Positions 21,728 through 34,215 of a DNA stretch of 64,000 nucleotides are shown here, piece by piece. The position numbers and the translations under genes are program-made. Below the pieces are notes generated by a model that saw only the letters and a list, made by a program, of their open reading frames with translations, did no database searches and had not been told where the DNA came from. The stretch lies in the NCBI GenBank assembly GCA_035771165.1, contig JAWNZC010000174.1:654501-718500 (forward strand), in the 5' to 3' direction. The stretch is from Paragorgia papillata (taxonomy: Eukaryota > Cnidaria > Anthozoa > Scleralcyonacea > Coralliidae). Position 1 is the first letter of the stretch, and each line of letters begins with the position of its first letter.

Positions 21728-22629
21728 TAAGAGAAGAGGTGTATATATGCTAGCTCGGACACTAATTATTGTGTGCAATAAATAGCTCTATATAGTATAT
21801 CTACACAATTCATAATAACCTCTTTAATTTGGGGTGCGCTAAAAATCTACTCCACTCTTTATAGTGAGTTCGACTGGATTTGAGCAACTTGCGCCATGGG
21901 TCCTTTCGTCACGGTCATGTGCGCGTCACTTTGAGTGTGGCTTTATTTACCAATGGAAATATATAGATTGTAATTTAATTTATTGTCAAGGATTTATGAT
22001 TCGTTTGAATTGTAATTTGTCTGTCATTAGAATGACGATGGGGTGTATTAAAGTTTGAATTTAAGCTTTCTGGAACTGGCTTTTCAAATTCCATAAAGGA
22101 TTTTTCCTTCCACATATAAATACTGTTGTCTTTTTAATGTTTTGAAACCATTTGTTCCGTACGTATACTATATACCACATTCAGACCCGGATAGTTAGTT
22201 TTTGTTGCCATGAAAACTGGTCTATCCAGCGTATATCGTGATACTCATGGCGAGAAATAATGGTCACGCATGCGCGTAATTAATGTTTGCCCACTAAAAA
22301 TTTTGACTAGAAATGTTCTGCAGGATTAATAGGACTATACATAGAGGATGAGGGCAATCGTCGTAGCAGTGTCAATTTTCAAATTATTTCAAATGATCTG
22401 AATCGTATAGTGCAACACATTTGCGATGTAAATATCATGAGCGATATGCCACAGATATTAAATCCGTTGCGGTTTTTGATATACTATTTTGAGCACAAGT
22501 CTAACACAAGCCAATATGGCGAATATATCCAACTTCAATCAGGTGATTGAATCTTTCAGTTTGTCTTTTGTGTACTTTCCCTTGATAAACGTCGAAATTA
22601 TTCAGCGCAACTCAAGCTATATAACAAAG
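21728..22629. other. No gene recognised
   Basis: Roughly 900 bases without a supportable exon, RNA gene or clear repeat on either strand. Confidence 0.4.
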
Positions 22630-22755
22630 CACTTAATGTCTGATCCCTCGGGAAACAGTTAGTTTTGTTTTCCCTCGAGTCTCAAATGTTTCGGAAAACA
22701 TTCAGATTCTCGGGAAAACAAAACTAACTGTTTCCCTCCGAGCAGACATTAAGTG
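22630..22755. mobile_element. Fold-back MITE (CACTTAATGTCTG ends)
   Basis: The arms CACTTAATGTCTGATCCCTC ... with GGGAAACAGTTAGTTTTGTT are followed by the inverse; the interior is about 30 bases. Confidence 0.85.
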
Positions 22756-24544
22756 TATACTATTCACCTCCACACGTTCCTGGAACGCAATCAAATGACA
22801 TGACCACAAATCCCTTCCGGCAATCCACGCTGACGACCATGTGTGGCCACATATTCATATGGTTTTATTAGTCTTCGCATGCATGCATGCAGTTCTGTTT
22901 CGTTTCCTACCTGTTAACTTTTTCGTGTCCGCTCGCTTCTTGTTTATACACCAGTTAGAGGATAAATCCAGCAGTAATGTTCCAGCACATTATATTGTTC
23001 AGAATATAAAAGACTTCTCTACGAACAAAAAAATTCCGAGTAAACAAGGTTAATAAAGAATTTCTTAAAATGGTTTTGTCAATTTTCTACTCAAGTTTTG
23101 AACGGCGCTGTTTTCGCAAACTTGCCCGTTTTTTCGTCTCGCTTCTTATTTACACCATGTAGGCTCTTATTTATCGTGTTTTTGGGTATTAAAACAGCTT
23201 TAAAGAAAACCAGCAGTAATGTTCCAACACATGATATTTCGAATAATCCAAATCCTACCTCTAGTCCTATGGTTCCGTAGTTCTAATCCTATATAATTTA
23301 AGTTCTAGTTTGCGTCTGCATGTATATAGTTCGAATATCTTTGTTTGAGTTATACCTCGAAGCACAGCTCGAGTCCTGGGTTCTCTTCCACGTCATTTGA
23401 CAGCCTAAGAAGCAATGGTACACGTATACATGTTAGCACATCATTTGATGGAACCAAAACATATAACTCAGTTCACCCGATCTTTCATATTGTTCAGCAA
23501 CCTTGAATGGAAATTAAAACACACACTGTTATTTTCAAAGGAGTAGTTTTAACTTGGGTGAGAGGATTAGATTAACTTCTTCAGGATGGGTTATTTTACA
23601 CTCCATTTATGGGGTTATAATAACTCCAGCGGAGGGGTTTGTTAATTTCGAGGAGTAGCTTTAACTCACCCTGCAAGACTGATAAGATTAAAAGATGGAC
23701 AGACGAAGTCGACAAGGTAATATATTACTTTACTAACAATGAATGCAAAAAATCTTTAAGTATGATGTAGTATTGTCCTTCGTCAACGTGCTTGTGGAAT
23801 TTCTAGTAGATCCGTTAAATAGTTTTTGAGATAACGTTGTTTCAGTTACATTAGGTAGACAAGAGAAATCGATCGATTTCATCACTTTACAAATATACTT
23901 GTCAGCTTAAATGTTGATTTTCACCTATAGTTTCCACTCCTCAATTGTCGGGAGATTACATTATCTTCAAGCCTGTTCAATTCTCTACATTTTGATGTAT
24001 AACATGATGCATATATAACTGATCGAGAAGTTTCCAAAAAAAGCCAAAGAGTTTAGGTGTTTATTCGAGATACGCCAATTTGTAAAATTGAAAAAATAAT
24101 TTAAGTATATCCTCAACATTTCCGAATGTAACTTTGGAACTAGTTATTTTAGAATGTTCAGACATATATTAAACAATAGCTCTTTTCCTAGCGAACGTAT
24201 TTATATATATATATATATATATATATACACAACTGTAAAAGTTTGCAAGTGTACTGGAATTCTACAAATTAAGCGTATACTTGCCTTCGTCACTGGGCAA
24301 ACATCCGACAATCATAGCAAGAAACTGGCGAGTCAAGCGTAGGATAAAGGATTGCTCCTATAAAGTTTTATCTTTTTGGCCTTGAACAGGGTAACACTGC
24401 TTATGACCTTTATCAAAATGAGTTATTATGTTTTATTAATGAAAAGTATTAAAGTATTCCCTTCAAAAACAATAAAAATACTATTTAAGTGTATACACCG
24501 ACTTTATGACTAATGTTATATACATTAAATATCTCTTATTGTAA
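22756..24544. other. No gene seen; one ACTCC-repeat cluster and a (TA)n tract
   Basis: 23525-23670 holds a diverged cluster of the self-complementary GGAGTTAAAACTCC type. 22969-22984 and 23210-23226 share CCAGCAGTAATGTTCC(A), hinting at an old duplication. A short (TA)n is at 24202-24227. No gene is supportable. Confidence 0.45.
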
Positions 24545-24655
24545 GCAAGCACAAGTGGCGCTGTGGGTTAGGCGTCGGACTCAAAGCTTAGCAAGTATAA
24601 GTCCGGGTAGCAGGAGTTAGTAATTGGATGGGTGACCACTTGGGAAGTGGGAAAG
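24545..24655 (+). mobile_element. 5S/tRNA-like SINE head, truncated
   Basis: AAGTGGCGCTGTGGGTTAGG and TTGGATGGGTGACCACTTGG recall the promoter parts of the SINE at 8330. The body and the tail are missing. Confidence 0.6.
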
Positions 24656-24684
24656 TTCATTTTTCTTTTTCGATATGCTCATTT

Positions 24685-24840
24685 TTAACTCCAAAACAAG
24701 GAGTTAATTTAACTCCAAATCGTGCAAGTTAACTTAACTCCGAAAGTGGAGTTTATTTAACCCCCATGCATAAACGGATTATTCTAAACCAATTTTTTTA
24801 ACCCCTTATTTGGAGTTAAATGAACTCCTTGAAAATAACA
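24685..24840. repeat. Cluster of self-complementary ACTCC/GGAGT repeats
   Basis: GAGTTAATTTAACTCC, TTAACTCCGAAAGTGGAGTT and similar units, homologous to the cluster at 2225-2465. Confidence 0.6.
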
Positions 24841-24868
24841 GTGATGCAAATAAAACATCATTAACATT

Positions 24869-25456
24869 AGGCCTGTTTACACGGCCAAAATGTAAGCGGG
24901 ATCTGAGCCACATCTGACTTTATAAGCGGGCTTAAATTTGCATCACCTCAAGGAGGTGGATTAAACTGAGCACGATCAGTTAATCGCGCTTAACTGGTAA
25001 ACGCAACGGGATTGAAAAACGCTTGCTATTAATACGTCGTTATTAATACGATAAAATGCATTTTTTTGCCCTGCTGTAGAAGCTTCCATCTCGCTATTCT
25101 TTGTGTTTCCTTTGTTTGTTTGTTTGTTTGTTTGTTTGTTTGTTTGTTTGTTTGTTTGTTTGTTTGTTTGTTTGTTTGTTTGTTTGTTTGTTTGTTTGTT
25201 TGTTTTGCTATTACTCTTTCTCGTGTACCGATGTCTTCCGTAGTTCCATTCGGTTATTCTTTGACGCACGTTACCAATCACGAAGCTTCCAAAACTAAAA
25301 CTATAGCTCGTCCGTCATGTTGAATAATGGTTCACATGTTTTAGTAAAGGATTATTCTATAAGCTTAAATGACCGTGTAAACGCACCAAGGTGGCGCGTT
25401 TCAAGCACGCTTAATTAACTAAGCGTGCTTAAATTTTGGCCGTGTAAACAGCCCTA
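24869..25456. mobile_element. TIR element containing a (GTTT)n array
   Basis: AGGCCTGTTTACACGGCCAA at the left and its inverse (TTGGCCGTGTAAACAGCCCT) at the right; inner matches around GCGTGCTTAA. The middle carries about 25 GTTT units (25106-25206). Poly-CLFV frames on the plus strand and NKQT frames on the minus strand are the microsatellite. Confidence 0.75.
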
Positions 25457-26875
25457 TTGTGTTCCAAAACGACCCTTTCAAACGACGTTCATCATCTTTA
25501 CCTGTCATAAATATGCTGTGACAGCCGATTCTTGACCGATATTGTTCGAATGTAATGCCCATTTTGAAGTATTTCGCTAATATTCAGTGATTATATTTTA
25601 AATTATTGTATTAATTATATTTCAAATAAGGCTTTTAATAATCGTCAGTAGTTTACTAGTTTCAACTGTTATGATCCTTGCTCGATAACAAGACAGCTTA
25701 ATGGTTCTACGCCCCGCCTCCATATAAATCATCTTGGAATGAATTCCATTCCTGGCTAGACGATAATCTGACAATTCGTTTATTTCCCAATTAATTTTCT
25801 AATCGATATTAATAATTAAGGAATTAATTCATTGTTTATTTGTAACGTAGCGCCAAAATGTCCCAGAATGTTCCAACTTTTGTTCAACTCTCTCAATTTC
25901 GCCTTTTCTTTATAAGATCAATACGGTGACGGGCAGCAAGTTTAATGTTTCTGGATAATTCACGGGAATTTGTTTAGTGTCGTGTGCTATTGACTCTAGA
26001 CCTTGAGTAAACTAATGCTGATTGACCATGTCATCACTACCATGGTTGTTGATAAGGAGAAGCACTTGAATTTCAAAGTTTGTTTCTTTGGAGTGCCGAC
26101 TGAAGTGCGCCATTTGGCGGTATGCCTTTTTGGGCTAGCATGTTCAAACATAGTGGTTCAAAGTGGTTTACGAATAGGCCATTCACACTGCAGGGGGGGG
26201 GGGGGGGGGCACCAAACACCGAACTACAGGGGTCATCCTAAAGAAATTTCGAACTGCCCGTGTTCAAATTTGTTCCGTTTTCAAATTTGAAATTTTTGAA
26301 ATTTGGGTATCTGAAATGGCATTTCCCGCGTTCTAAGTATAGACCACATCGGAGTTTCGAATGCACATACGGATCTGAATTGGGCTAAAACGTACTTCAT
26401 TTCAGGGGCGTAGGAAGTTTGGTAAACTTAGGGGGGCCGACTCCAACGAGGCGCCACCATGGTTGGCGCCGAGCGGGAAAATTTGGAGTCTCTAGATCGT
26501 CGTAAATGGCATTTTTAGAGTCTTCTCTACCTCTTTCGTTAGGCCCTTTCATTAATTCTTTCATTATGATTTGTGAGTCTATGCTATCCGTGAGTCAGGA
26601 TGGATTATTATTTTTAATTGGCCGATCATTGAAATTAAACATCCGAGGGACGAAAAATGTTGTCATTAAAATATCGATCACAGATATTTGATTAATATAT
26701 ATACGATTTCAAATACTTCTAGTTTCGAATTCAAATATTTCACTGCAATTTTTTTTGAATTCAATTATTTTTTGGGGGGCCGAAAGCTATTCCGCCCCCC
26801 CCCTTATAAAATATTGGGGGTCCGTGGCCCACAAGAAAATTGAGAAACGACGGACCACTGTCGCTTTCACTATAC
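25457..26875. other. No gene seen; poly-G tract
   Basis: A run of about 18 G lies near 26191-26209. GGGGGGCCGA-type fragments at 26430 and 26775 resemble a G-rich repeat found again at 33430. No exon supported. Confidence 0.45.
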
Positions 26876-26883
26876 CCCCGAAG

Positions 26884-27357
26884 TAGAGGTGTGCGTCGGA
26901 TCGGATTGACCCCTTATAATCCGAGGGTTTTCCAAAACTGTCAATCCGAATCCGATCCGATCCGAAGCCAAAAAATCGTAGTCCGATCCGATCCGAAAAC
27001 ACTGAGCTGCTCAAATCCGATCCGAAAAAATTAAAACACCGGATATATGTTGCAATAGTTGCACAAACTTTCTGAAAAGAAAACCAATGAACAAATAAAT
27101 TTAAGAAAACTACTATACAATAATAATCTTATGCAATAATAGCCTTCATATGTTGTGCAACGTGCATACAACTAGTGAATTTGTTAATTTTGTGACAAAA
27201 ACAATGATAAAAGTGAATCTGATGCGGGTAAAAAATGCAAAATCCGATTCGATCCGATCTCAGAAAAAAAGAACAAAATCCGATCCGAGAAAAAAAGGAC
27301 AAATCCGATCCGATCCAAACGGTAAAAGTTTAGTCGGATCGGATTCGCACACCTCTA
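26884..27357. mobile_element. hAT-like MITE with 8-bp target duplication
   Basis: The 474-bp element begins TAGAGGTGTGCG and ends CGCACACCTCTA. The flanks are CCCCGAAG (26876-26883) and TCCCGAAG (27358-27365), an 8-bp duplication with one change. More than ten copies of CCGATCCGA or its complement fill both subterminal regions. Duplication length, (A)GAGGTGTGC ends and subterminal repeats fit the hAT superfamily. No transposase. Confidence 0.85.
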
Positions 27358-27729
27358 TCCCGAAGCTATATGACCCCGAAGCTCATCCGTTTGAATGTTG
27401 ACTAATTTGAATCCCATATTAAAAGTGCCTATATATCTCATGTGGGGATTTTCCATATTCGTAATCTTTGGATTCTTCTGATCAAAATTGCAATATATCT
27501 TATAGTGCCCAAATTTTGTCATAGATCTTTTTCGCTGTCAAAGTTGGCGACTATACTGACCGGAAGTGATGTCGAAAAAGGAATGAGGTTTTGGAAAGAA
27601 ACACTGCAGTGTTTAAAACACTATATCTATCTATTGCGGTGTCCAGACCAGTAGCTGCTGAGCGGCTGGCTCGCTAGGTAAATGGGTGTCACTTTTTTGT
27701 GGCGCCCATAAGCCACGGACACTGCAGAA

Positions 27730-28054
27730 ACGTGGGCTCTGGGAACGAGAATAAAAGCGATGTTTTTGACGCCAAGGATTTTGGCGGCTTTTTGACGACA
27801 TCATGTTTGTGAAGAAAAGCATTGAGCATTCCGCAGGTAGATATAATTGTGGTGCCCTGACGTGATAGCGACTAGCTCGTCAGTCAGCTTTATAATTTTG
27901 CTTGTAAGTTTGTGCAGAATTGATAGTCACACAGCCACACAAACGACATGGGCTCTGGCATTGTCGCATGGAGAATGGAAGCGACGTTTTTGACGCAAGG
28001 GATTTTGGCGGCTTGACGATCTCAGTGAAACGAAGCATTCCGCAGGTAACTACA
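27730..28054 (+). repeat. Imperfect direct duplication (GGGCTCTGG ... GCATTCCGCAGGTA)
   Basis: About 110 bases at 27735-27840 recur at 27948-28050, sharing CGATTTTTGACG-type and GGGATTTTGGCGGCTT blocks and both ending GCATTCCGCAGGTA. No reading frame survives through both, so a gene is not claimed. Confidence 0.5.
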
Positions 28055-28611
28055 CAATGGACTTTTCACCAATAGCGGCGCCATCTTGAATTCGCAATGT
28101 ATTGTGGTCTATCCAGGGTAGCAAGCTCAATTAAAAGGGCAATTGTTTAGTGTGGAGACACAATGCGGTAAATTTATCTTTATAAATACTTTCGTGGCAA
28201 CAATGTCTAAATAAGAACGTTGTAATATTAGTGAAAGTAATAATGCTTGGACGTATACGGATACATTTGTCATGAATCTATCCTTATACGTCCGAGAATT
28301 GTTGCTTTTACCAATATCACAACGATTATATTTAGACATTGTTGCCACGAAAGTGTTTATAAAGAAACTGATTACATCATTTGTGTCTCAACCCTACGCA
28401 ATCACCTTTTTAATTAACCCCTTGACTACCAGGGATATTCTCTTGACGAGTAAAATCGCCTGGCGTTAGCCAGATCGAGTAAAATACTAAATTGGGTGCG
28501 TCGTCTAGTACATGCGTGCTTAGGAGTCAAATGGTTAAGCTTGTTACACTGGATAGACCACAATACATCGCGAATTAAAGATGGCGCCGCTATTGGTGAA
28601 AAGGTCAATTG
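28055..28611. mobile_element. TIR element with inner fold-back
   Basis: The outer TIRs of about 75 bp contain TTTTCACCAATAGCGGCGCC and TATTGTGGTCTATCCAG, inverted at the right. A second inverted pair inside (about 28150-28250 against 28300-28390, TTTCGTGGCAACAATGTCTA) is a separate nested hairpin. A dispersed CTGGCGTTAGCCAG repeat sits between (about 28451). Confidence 0.75.
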
Positions 28612-29060
28612 CACAAAATTGCAGTGCCCTGACAAGTTAGCAGCTAGATAGCGAGGCAGCTTTATACTACGGTGCACTGATATAAGCCAGTATAGTCACT
28701 GCCCTGACTGCTTGTTAGGTAGCTTTATATTCTGGGTGTTTGATGGAATCGTAAGCTAAGCCGTGGCACCCGTAAACCATGGACACAGAAACGTTCGTTA
28801 TTGTGTAAAGACAAGAAAAAACAAGAACACCGCGGCGTGTAATTTTATTGTAAAAACTCTTTTTTTCTAAAAGCCCATTCCTTCTTCTTCGTCACTTCTG
28901 GTGAATAGCTACTCAGATTTTGATAGTGAAAAAGACCGTGAAGATTTGGAACAACAAGGTATACTGCAATTTTGCTCAGAAAAACCTTAAGATTACGAAT
29001 ATGCAAAATAACCGCAGGTGAGATAGGCACTATAATGTGAAGCTCAGATAAATAAAATAT

Positions 29061-29392
29061 CAACTTCGTTCCCAGGGTCTTTTTGAAATTGGGAGGGCGG
29101 GAAAAAGCCCTGGCAACGGCTGGTGGACTCTTCGTTTTCATTGGTTGATTACTCTTTTTTTCTTTAAACATTTCTCGGAAAACATGATTATGCATAGTTT
29201 TGTGGCAATTATGATCAAATAGCTTCAACGGGGCCGCCAATTGGGACCGCCATCACAACTGATGAAAGTCGCCCATGCACGGGACTGCCATTACTCAGCA
29301 CGAGTTTCCATACTAAACTAAATTGCTAATTTATTACACGCACAGGGCTTTTTCCCGCCCTCCCAATTTCAAAAAGACTGGGAGCGAGGATG
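29061..29392. mobile_element. Mutator-like MITE, 9-bp target duplication
   Basis: A 332-bp element with ends CAACTTCGTTCCCAGGG and CTGGGAGCGAGGATG, TIRs of about 60 bp (TTTTTGAAATTGGGAGGGCG). ATAAAATAT directly flanks both sides (29052-29060, 29393-29401). Confidence 0.85.
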
Positions 29393-29574
29393 ATAAAATA
29401 TCTTAGATAAATATTGTAGATGATCTGTTACGGTTCACTACGTAGATCAATCAAAACTGCACACGTTTACCGTATTTACTCGAATAGGCGCTGTATTTTA
29501 AAGTGGCCTATTACCACAAACACGATATTACTGCATGATATTGATTCTATGTGAGGTGAATATTTTTAAAGGGG

Positions 29575-30028
29575 ATTGGCTTTGTCTAATTTGAAAGAAC
29601 TCATGAAATTGTAATAGAAGATCCTTTACAACTTTTTCGTATCTTTCTGCGTTTTCAAGATATTTCAATTTGTTTGATATGTAATTTAAATGAGATGGTC
29701 TCTGACGTCAGAAGTGGGGTAAAATATTTTCATACAGAGCAAAATCACTTACATATCTAACATGAAATGTTCAGCGTCGCAAGGAGTTTTTATGTGCGCA
29801 GTTTCAAATGATTTCGCTGAACAAACTTAGAGATATAACTGGTTTTGCTACATGTGAAAATATTTTACCCCACACCTGACGTCAGAGACCATCTCATTTA
29901 CATATCAAACAAAATTGAAATATCTTGAAAACGAAGAGATACGAAAAAGTTGTGAAGGATCTTCTATTACAATTTTATGAGTTCTTTCAAATTAGACAAA
30001 CTTAATTTTTAGTGCTATTGCCCTTTAA
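29575..30028. mobile_element. Fold-back MITE, family E copy 2
   Basis: Nearly the same as 20066-20528 in the opposite orientation; ends TTAAAGGGG and CCCTTTAA. Confidence 0.8.
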
Positions 30029-30231
30029 ATGCCAAAAAAAATTTTTTTGATTTGAACTCATATTTATTGTAATATTGAAGTTTGTATTAAATTCAAAATG
30101 GCAATGAGAATGACGTAAAAGTAGGCAATTGTGTTTCTCTCTCCCTTTTCCATCAAATAAGCTGCTTGAAAAATTTAATGAAAAAATTATAAAAATTAAT
30201 ATAGAATATCTAGTCAAATATGTCTCATAAC

Positions 30232-31232
30232 CAACCTCGTCCCCAGGGCCATTTGTGGGGGCTGGGCCAAGATGGCGGCCAAAAACAAAATGGCGGGAAC
30301 AAATTTTGACTCATTTTTGGGTAATAATTCCATGTCCTACATAACCCAAGTTCTTCATGAAAGCCTTACCCCAACACACAACCTAACCTAAGGATGGCAA
30401 TTCGTGTAAATAGGACATGGACGTATAACCCATTTTTGACTCGGACCCAGGCTTCACTAACTTTATCGCGCCTAGTCAGGCTCAATTTTTTCTGAATATT
30501 TAGTTCAGCTTGACTGACCCAAACTGAAAACAATCAAAACATTCATTTCCAAATACATTGTCGAATTATTAAAATAAAAAGACTTTTAATAAATATCTGT
30601 AAATGCTTAGTATTTATCATTTGCTTCACCGTTGTACCAAATTCGCAAGAAACTGGATTGCCGTTGTCTGGCCTTGTTTTCGTGAGTTTTCGGTGGATTC
30701 AATTCAGCGTTTTGAAAAACATTTAGGCTTCGTTTAATCGAGAATTCTTGTTTGAAAAATGCCTGCTTCTCAATGGCCAAACACGTAAATTCTGACCTGT
30801 TGTGTACTTTCCTTTCGCAGCCAAAATACGTTTTGACTTTGTTCACCAAGTCTTTCGTTCGCTCTGAATTGCCGTCCCATGGACTTCGTTGTATGGCAGC
30901 CAGGGCACAGAGACGACATGACTCATCATTACATATTCTTCCGACGTTTTTACGGGTGTTTCGCCAGCTTTCCTCACATTTTCATTCATTTTGAAGTTGT
31001 TTTTAACAGCCGGCAATTCTGGTATCACTATATTTAATATAATTTGAGCCCTAAAAACAAATGCCCGCGAGTTAGCCTGCCGCCCGCCTTGTTTCTACCG
31101 ATCAGAATACCTAAAACATCCAATGTTATCTCGACCAATCAGACGTGGTGATAGCTCAGCCTGTGCCAGGGCCATTTGTTCTTGGCCACCATCTTGGCCC
31201 AGCCCCCACAAATGGCCCTGGGGACGAGGTTG
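30232..31232. mobile_element. Mutator-like TIR element, 9-bp target duplication
   Basis: A 1,001-bp element, ends CAACCTCGTCCCCAGGGCC and the inverse, with TIRs of about 60 bp containing AAGATGGCGGCCAAAAAC (right arm diverged). TCTCATAAC flanks both ends (30223-30231, 31233-31241). The minus strand carries two short frames (30607-30849, 30843-31028) that I cannot assign; they could be remnants of captured sequence. No MULE transposase is visible. Confidence 0.85.
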
Positions 31233-31785
31233 TCTCATAACCATGTTTAACGACTATGTTCTGACTAACTGAGAACTATTCTGATCTTACGTCAATACGT
31301 CACATTTTCACACAAGCAATTACCACTGTAACTGTATAGCATTAACAAACTGTTCGCACTGAATACTATATTTTAACTAAAAAAGTAATTTCAGTATTCA
31401 CTGAGTCTTAATACTGTAATGTTAAAGCTGCACAATTGTATTATTACTTATTCTCCCCTTGCATGCCTTTTCTCTTTTATCCTATTTATAGTCAAACCGG
31501 ATGTTCTCTTGCGTACGACTTTGTAACTATTGGTACGCAACATTGCAATCAGTTTGAAACTTACAAATGCTTTATCACAATTCCTCGACGGGTTGCTTGA
31601 AATATCGGTTTTAATTTAAATATCGAACAACACATAAATGCGACGTTCTACTTGAAGTTAATGACTGTAACTTTATGTAGAATTTCGCATTATCCAAAGT
31701 TTGGCATTTTAAACGATTTTTTAGGGTAATCCGTCGACAAATCGTGATAAAGCGTTTGCAAGTTGCTGATTGAAAAATCATCTGA

Positions 31786-32149
31786 AATTCTAATACTTGT
31801 GAGAAGTAAATGTTATATTATTACGAACAATGTTACGAACGTTTTGCCGGTTTTGGACAGTTTAAAAACGTTTACAAAACGTGGAAACTCGAACTATACA
31901 TCAAATGAAAGCTTATAAAATTTCTAACGACATACCTGCACGATATATTTCAACAATGAGTAGTTCTGAAATTATAATCCATCTTGTTGCATATACTGAC
32001 ATGACTGCCATTTTGTTTATGAAACTTACGGTCCCGAACGGCAGATTCCGCTCTGAGCGGGCGGATACGGGAAATATCCGACCGCTTATGAACCAATCAA
32101 ATTACAGGATTTCCGTATTCGGACCTCTCAGTGTTGCTGCCATATAATA
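31786..32149 (+). repeat. Dispersed repeat, unit 1 of a direct pair
   Basis: About 365 bases beginning AATTCTAATACTTGTGAGAA and ending GCCATATAATA recur at 32494-32859 with about 90% visual identity. The shared CCGAACGGCAGATTCCGCTC and GCGGGCGGATACGGGAAATA are most conserved. The open frame in each copy differs by substitutions and is probably chance. Confidence 0.8.
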
Positions 32150-32493
32150 ACTATACTTATTGACCAAGCGTGAGGTCTGTACACGGACAGGTCGAGACGA
32201 TCGCATGCAGAGAGTTGAGGTCTGTGCAAAAAACAGAAGTCCGATATTTCACTAGTACAGACCGAACATTACAAGCGAGGTCATAAATGTTGTGAACTCA
32301 ACAAAGTGTTCGTATTTGCCACCATCTTCCTTGCGAACTAAACCAAAATGGCATATGATTTCCCATTTTTAAACTACTTTCCGTTTTGCTAGAATCCTGA
32401 ACTTCCTACCCCAAATAGTATTTTTCAATTGCTTTGTTTGACATATTGCTCAAGGTTGTACGTTAAGTAGTTAAATAAAAAACTATCGGCTAA

Positions 32494-32859
32494 AATTCTA
32501 ATACTTGTGAGAAGTAAATGTTATGATTAATACGAACACGGTTGTGAACGTTTTGGACAGTTTTATAAACTTTCACAGTAACATGGAAACTCAGTTGAAC
32601 TGTATACATCAAATGAAAGCTTATAAAATTTCTAACAACGTATACCTGTACAATATATTTCAACAATGAGTAGTTCTGAAATGATAATCCATCTTGTTGC
32701 ATATACTGACACGACTGCCATTTTGTTTATAAAACTTACGGTCCCGAACGGCAGATTCCGCTCTGAGCGGGCGGATACGGGAAATATCCGACCGCTCATG
32801 AACAAATCAAATTGCAGGATTCCCATATTCGGACGTCTCAGCGCTACTGCCATATAATA
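32494..32859 (+). repeat. Dispersed repeat, unit 2 of a direct pair
   Basis: Second unit of the pair described at 31786, separated by about 345 bases that include CTGTACACGGACAGGTCGAG. Confidence 0.8.
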
Positions 32860-32991
32860 CAGCAATAAATAAACGGCTTAGATCAAGAAATATTTTGATA
32901 TATATTCAACTATACACTTTGTATAGGTAATAGCAATTTGGGAAAAAAAGATACGAGCGAGTTAATTTTCAAATCCCTCAGAATTAAGGCC

Positions 32992-33412
32992 AATGGAATT
33001 GAGGTTTCAGTTTACCGTCCGAGGATTTTCAAAATGTGATGCGGCTTTTGTTCATTATTTGAATCATATTCATTTATCTTGTCCGAAAATATAATGAAAT
33101 CGATCTGTGGACCTATCATCCTTGTCAGTGGCGCCCATGAACCGAGGGAGGGCCACCGCCCATCGTCAGCCCACGGCCCGACCCAAGAAAATTTTTTATG
33201 CCAGAGTAGTGACATCGCGGACGTATCGAAGGCTTCGCTATTTATTAATAAAAAGTGTATACACGCTGTGCAAATGATGTAAATAGTATATTTGAAAGTC
33301 CTGATGTGGAAAATCTACCAACAATGAAAATTATTTTGAATAATGAAAAATTCATGCGGTAGTTTCAAGCCCATGCGGGCGGTGGACGGTAAACTGAAAC
33401 CTCAATTCCATA
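32992..33412. mobile_element. TIR element (CCAATGGAATTGAGGTTTCA ends)
   Basis: GGAATTGAGGTTTCAGTTTA at the left is mirrored by TAAACTGAAACCTCAATTCC at the right. The interior is about 350 bases without a gene. Confidence 0.7.
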
Positions 33413-33419
33413 GGCGGCG

Positions 33420-34215
33420 GAAGATACGTTTGGTAGGGGGGGCTGAAGTTCGAGCGCCGAAGGCGCGAGAAACCTGTAGGCGGTCCCGGGGGGGTGCCCC
33501 CCGGACCCCCTACAGGTCTAGACCCCCCTAGAGTCTCTGAAATGGCATTTCCTGCGTTTTGGGGGAAGATTTTACAGAATCCTAAACGTTATAAAACCTT
33601 TACCGCCCACAACAATTTTTTCATTATTCTTCATTTTTTTCGGCCTTTCTTTATTCTTGGCATTTCGATATGGCTCATTCATAATACTTCTGGTCAGCAG
33701 TCATCAAATGCTAATACGTGGAGTACTTCATGAAATGAGTTTTGAGCTATCACACGGCACGATTTTTCTTACGATTTTCACCAGGATTGTCACCTTGCAG
33801 TGATATGGAATTTTCAAAATGCTGTATATCGAAGATGTATAAATATTCAACGTATAATCACCCTTACCTTCGGCGCAAAGGCAGGGGGGGCTGAGCCCCC
33901 CTTTTTTCCACTTTTACAAGCTATGCTCAATTCCATTGGGCCATTCCATTTAACATGCACACCCCCCCTATTGAGGGCCTTGGATATCCAGGGGGGAGGG
34001 GGTGGGGTCGTAGACTAGTAATTTCCAAGGGGGACACTGAGCAACATCCAAGGGGGCAAATAATATATATAAAGTTATTTCCAAGGGGGATGAAAGATGG
34101 AAGAAGGTATAGCAGAAATCAGAAGCATATTTCCAAAATTTCCAAAGGGGGGATCAGAGGTATATTAGAGATATAACCAAGGGGGGATCGGGATCAGAGG
34201 TATATCCAAGGGGGG
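33420..34215 (+). repeat. G-rich blocks and CCAAGGGGGG minisatellite
   Basis: 33430-33530 is a GC-rich block with GGGTGCCCCCCGGACCCCCT. From about 33960 to 34215 units of the type TATCCAAGGGGGGATCAGAGG repeat imperfectly at least six times. Open frames here follow the repeats. Confidence 0.6.

Noticed and set aside
30607..31028. Possible captured gene inside the 1-kb Mutator-like element
   Set aside because: Two short overlapping minus-strand frames without a domain or intron evidence; left as unassigned.
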